From: Monodelphis domestica
Lineage: Eukaryota; Chordata; Mammalia; Didelphimorphia; Didelphidae
Length of the DNA stretch: 64,000 bases
Direction of reading: 5' to 3'
Assembly (NCBI RefSeq): GCF_027887165.1
Contig: NC_077231.1
Span: 126,001,487 to 126,065,486 of the forward strand
The translations under genes were made by a program, and so were the position numbers. The notes under the pieces are model-generated. The model was not told the DNA's origin. It saw only the letters and a list, made by a program, of their open reading frames with translations, and ran no database searches. Positions 60,766 to 64,000 of the stretch are shown here, piece after piece; within the stretch, counting starts at the first letter, position 1; the number at the start of each line of letters is the position of its first letter.

Positions 60766-63055
60766 ATTTTGGGGGAGTTGTCAACAAATAACGGATACAA
60801 TGGGTTCTTGCATTCTTTATATTTCTTAGTAAGTTTTGTGGCTGTGGAAAAAATCTATTAAAGCCTTCCCATTCCTTTTTCATGTTTTCATCACTGACAC
60901 ACTTTATATATGCAGAAACCATTCTCAAAAAGATTTAAGGGATTTGATAGAAAGGAGGAAGTGTGCATATGAGTAATTACTTGATTTGGATATTAATACA
61001 ATGTCATTTTGCCATATTTTTGGAATCTTCTCTTGTTTGGCTCTCTTAAAAATCATTATCTCATTGCTTTTAGAATTGAATCTCTTCCAGCATATATTTC
61101 TTTTAGATTTAATCAGTCATTCTCCCAAATTTCATTTTAGGTGCCATTTCTGCTTCCTCATAAAGATACTGCATAATGAGGCATTAGAGTACAATGTAGT
61201 GGATCCATTGTCATTGACTACTGTTGTAATGGCAAGTTTTTCTCTTTAATAACTAACTGCATAATATTTTAATTCAGTTTGCTAAGGTTGAATTTTATTT
61301 GTGTTCATAGTCACCTGAGCAATTCCACTCCATCATGCATGAGATCAAATTTGAGTGTGATTGCAAAGCTGGAGGTCCAACCTCACCTTCCTCTTTGTGC
61401 CATCTGTTTGAGACTCAATCATCCCACTCTGAATATGTATGATCAGAAAAGGAGCTAATCTTGTTATGTAAAGGTACAAGAGTATGGCATAAAAATGGGC
61501 AATCTGATTATTACCTTGGTGTCCATAAAGTATTCAAAACACAGAGGAGGGTCTGTAGCATGTTGGGCACATTTTTTATGGTGAATTTATAGACAGACAT
61601 GAACAACATTTCAAAGAATTCAAAGATTAAATGGGTTGTATGGTATGTGAAAGTAGAGGGATTATCTATATTGATGGAATTACATCAAAGAAATTGAAGT
61701 ACATAATCAGATTTTGTATTTACAATAATTTTGGCTTTCTTATTGGTCAAAGTATTTCTATCCCTTTTGTTAATTGTAAGCTATATTTTTCTTTGGCTTC
61801 CTTCTCAGTCAGGACAAATTGACAGTTCATAAAATAAGTTTCCTGGCACTATCATTACGGTTATAACAATGTACATCAAGGTCTATACTTATAATTAAAC
61901 TCATGATAATGGCAATAGATGTGCTTTTGTAAAATACACCATAATTTAACATGTCATGTTTAATAGTGAATAATACCACTAGCAGCTAAGAAATCTGATA
62001 TTATTGTAGGATTTTAGATTTTTGTTAGATGGAGTAATTGTCTCCAAAAGCTATCTTATAAAAAATTTATTAAATATGTGGGTAATAAAAGACCAAGAAG
62101 ATTAGGTATTTTCTGGAATATATCAATAAAATTTTGATTCTAGAGGCTCTCTGTTGAAAGGATTACAATGGAAGAAGTTGATAAAAAGCATATAGGCATT
62201 TGCATATATATAAATATGGGGATAAGATATGACTACATTCATTTTACATTTTATGAGAAATTTTCTTGCATTTTTCACTATCTGAATTACTTTTCTTAAT
62301 TAGTTCCTCTTAAACAGGAATGACTACAGGCCTCTGGAAGAATGGTTAGGTACTTAGGATTAACAATATAAAAATGCTGCCCTTTCAAAGCTGTACTAAA
62401 ATGATTATAAAGAGTGAGAATTAAGCAGCCCAGACCTCATTTTCTCAAAATTTTCCTGACAGACCCCCCCCCCACACACACACCCATGTGTGCCTTAGGA
62501 ATCAACAGACTTTAAATGCAAAACATAACTTACTAGTGATTCCAGTTGCCTACATGGAGACATGTTAATCACATTTGTGTCTCTAAAATAGAAGGTTATA
62601 TCTTTTAATATAGTATTCCTTTGTCTTTTGTGCTGCCTGGTTTTCACTGAATGATATAAAATCTACTTTATTTCTGTCCTTCAGAAGATTAGCCTAGATT
62701 CTCATTAGAAATTATCAATTTATATTCCCTTATTACACTATGAATTTAAGGCAAAAAAGAAGTAAAGAAGCTCTGTTGTGGAGTATAGAACTTGAAACTA
62801 AATAGAATTGAATGAATTAAATCATTCTCCATCACTTACATCCATGCTTATATCACTTAGCTTACATCTAACAAATAGCTTTACATATAACTCTGAATTT
62901 TTCTAGTGGGGGGTTCTCCATTGAAACATGTAAACAAGTTTATATAATGGCCTCATTGTTGAACATAAACATTTTAGAACATTTTTTCTTACCCCAAATT
63001 ACAGCAGTGTTTGCTTGACTGTGATAGAATTGTATACAAACAGAAGATTGGTTTA
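60766..63055. other. Unassigned AT-rich intron sequence
   Basis: Short open frames (60986-61249, 61631-61822) have no recognised domain. A C/CA tract lies at 62464-62483. The second copy of the intronic repeat pair is at 62770-62830. Confidence 0.4.
62770..62830. repeat. Intronic repeat pair, second copy
   Basis: Matches 58736-58800, with a short internal gap. Confidence 0.75.
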
Positions 63056-64000
63056 TTCTAGCTATTTGTTCCTATAGACTCACATGAAAATAAAGCCTAA
63101 TGTTGCTATTGCTGGGTCAAAGGTTATGCACAATTTTATAGTCCTTTGATCATAATTCCAAATTGTTCTCCATAATGGTTGGATTAGTTTCCTATTCCAC
63201 CAGCATTTCATTAATGTACCTATTTTTCCTCATCTCCTCCAATATTTGTCATTTTTGATAGATGAGATGTGGTACCTCAGAATTGTCTAATTTTCTTTTT
63301 CTCTTCAGAGAGGCATCTAAGTGACTCAGTAGATAGAAAGGAAGGTGTAGATATGGGAGGTCCTGGGTTCAAATCTAGTCTCAGACACTTCCTAGCTGCG
63401 TATTCCTGGGCAGGTAATTTTACCCTAATTATATAGCCCTTACTGCTTTTCTGCCTTGGAACCAATACTTATTATTGACTCTAAGATGGTAGGTAAGGGT
63501 TTTTAATTTTTAAAAATAGCTATTTAGAGCTTTTAGTCATATAACTATAGATAGTTTAATTTATTCTTCTGACAATTGCCTGCTTATATCCTTTGACCAT
63601 TAATTGAGAGAGGAATTGCCCTTTTTTATAAATTTAAATCAGTTCCCTATGTATTTGAGAAATGAGGCTTTTGTCAGAGACACTTGCTTACAAAAATTTT
63701 TACATCACTTCACAATCTATGCTATTTTCAGCAAAATGTTGTTTTCCTGACTCTCTCTTTTAATTAGGTCTATTTTTGCTTTTATTTTGTCTGAGATCAT
63801 GATTGCTACACCTATTTTTTTTTTTACTTCAACACAAGCATAATAGATTCTGCTTCAGCCCTTTATTTTAATCCTATGTCTGTGTCTTTCTGTTTCGTTT
63901 GTCTCTTGTAAACAACATTTTGTTGTATTCTGGTTTTTTAATGCATCCTGCTTATCCATTTCCATTTTATAGGTAAGCTCAAACCATTCACATCCATGGT
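63056..64000 (-). repeat. L1 relic, runs off the window
   Basis: Antisense ORF2 C-terminus at 63100-63300 ('ttgctattgctgggtcaaag', 'ccaaattgttctccataatg'), a plus-strand SINE at 63305-63515, further L1 text, then endonuclease-region text from about 63755 ('ctatttttgcttttattttg'). The jump shows an internal deletion like that in L1 #1. Confidence 0.8.
63305..63515 (+). repeat. MAR1-like SINE in L1, decayed
   Basis: 'gaggcatctaagtgactcag' head, 'gggttcaaatctagtctcag' and 'ctgccttggaaccaatactt'. More diverged than the other MAR1-like copies. Confidence 0.88.

Overview
The window is marsupial nuclear DNA. Evidence: marsupial-type tRNA-derived SINEs (MAR1-like, and a MON1/WSINE-like family), marsupial-type LINE-1, old L2/MIR/CR1 relics, RTE-like LINEs and several LTR families, in an AT-rich background. 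The species cannot be read from the sequence. About 52 kb of intergenic DNA leads up to the only host gene I can support: the first coding exon of PTPRO (receptor-type tyrosine phosphatase O, GLEPP1), plus strand, ATG at 52582 and splice donor at 52657. The rest, to 64000, is the start of its intron 1.

Layout. 1-9.3 kb: L2 relics, three SINEs, a tetranucleotide satellite, paired hairpins and LTR-like pieces. 9.35-14.16 kb: LTR element A (minus), containing a solo LTR. 14.2-20 kb: MIR and CR1 relics, then a near full-length RTE-like LINE (copy 1, plus). 21.5-22.5 kb: an L2 split by a solo LTR. 22.7-31.3 kb: one L1 inserted into another (both minus), with a solo LTR, a SINE and a tandem triplication added later. 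31.3-33.3 kb: L2, solo LTR and L1 relics. 33.3-36.35 kb: nothing recognised. 36.36-42.43 kb: LTR element C (plus), split by RTE copy 2 (minus) with a 37-bp target duplication. 43.2-45.1 kb: L2, SINE and L1 relics. 45.11-48.78 kb: LTR element D (minus), whose two LTRs are identical. 49.8-50.4 kb: L2. 51.2-51.9 kb: a 690-bp pyrimidine-strand satellite. 52.05-52.76 kb: CpG-rich PTPRO promoter and exon 1. 52.7-64 kb: intron with L2, MIR, SINE, LTR and L1 relics.

The most interesting material is the LTR lineage A/C/D. All three have 4-bp target duplications, related primer-binding sites and a shared 3' internal block of about 2 kb, but no recognisable gag, pol or env, so they look non-autonomous. 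LTR divergence ranks them A (old), C (about 2 percent) and D (none visible). C and D share a reading frame of about 90 codons that starts like a signal peptide and continues into captured SINE sequence, and their LTRs share a short hairpin whose stem bases differ while pairing is kept. Separately, the two RTE copies share three coding defects although they arose by independent insertions, which suggests a defective source copied in trans.
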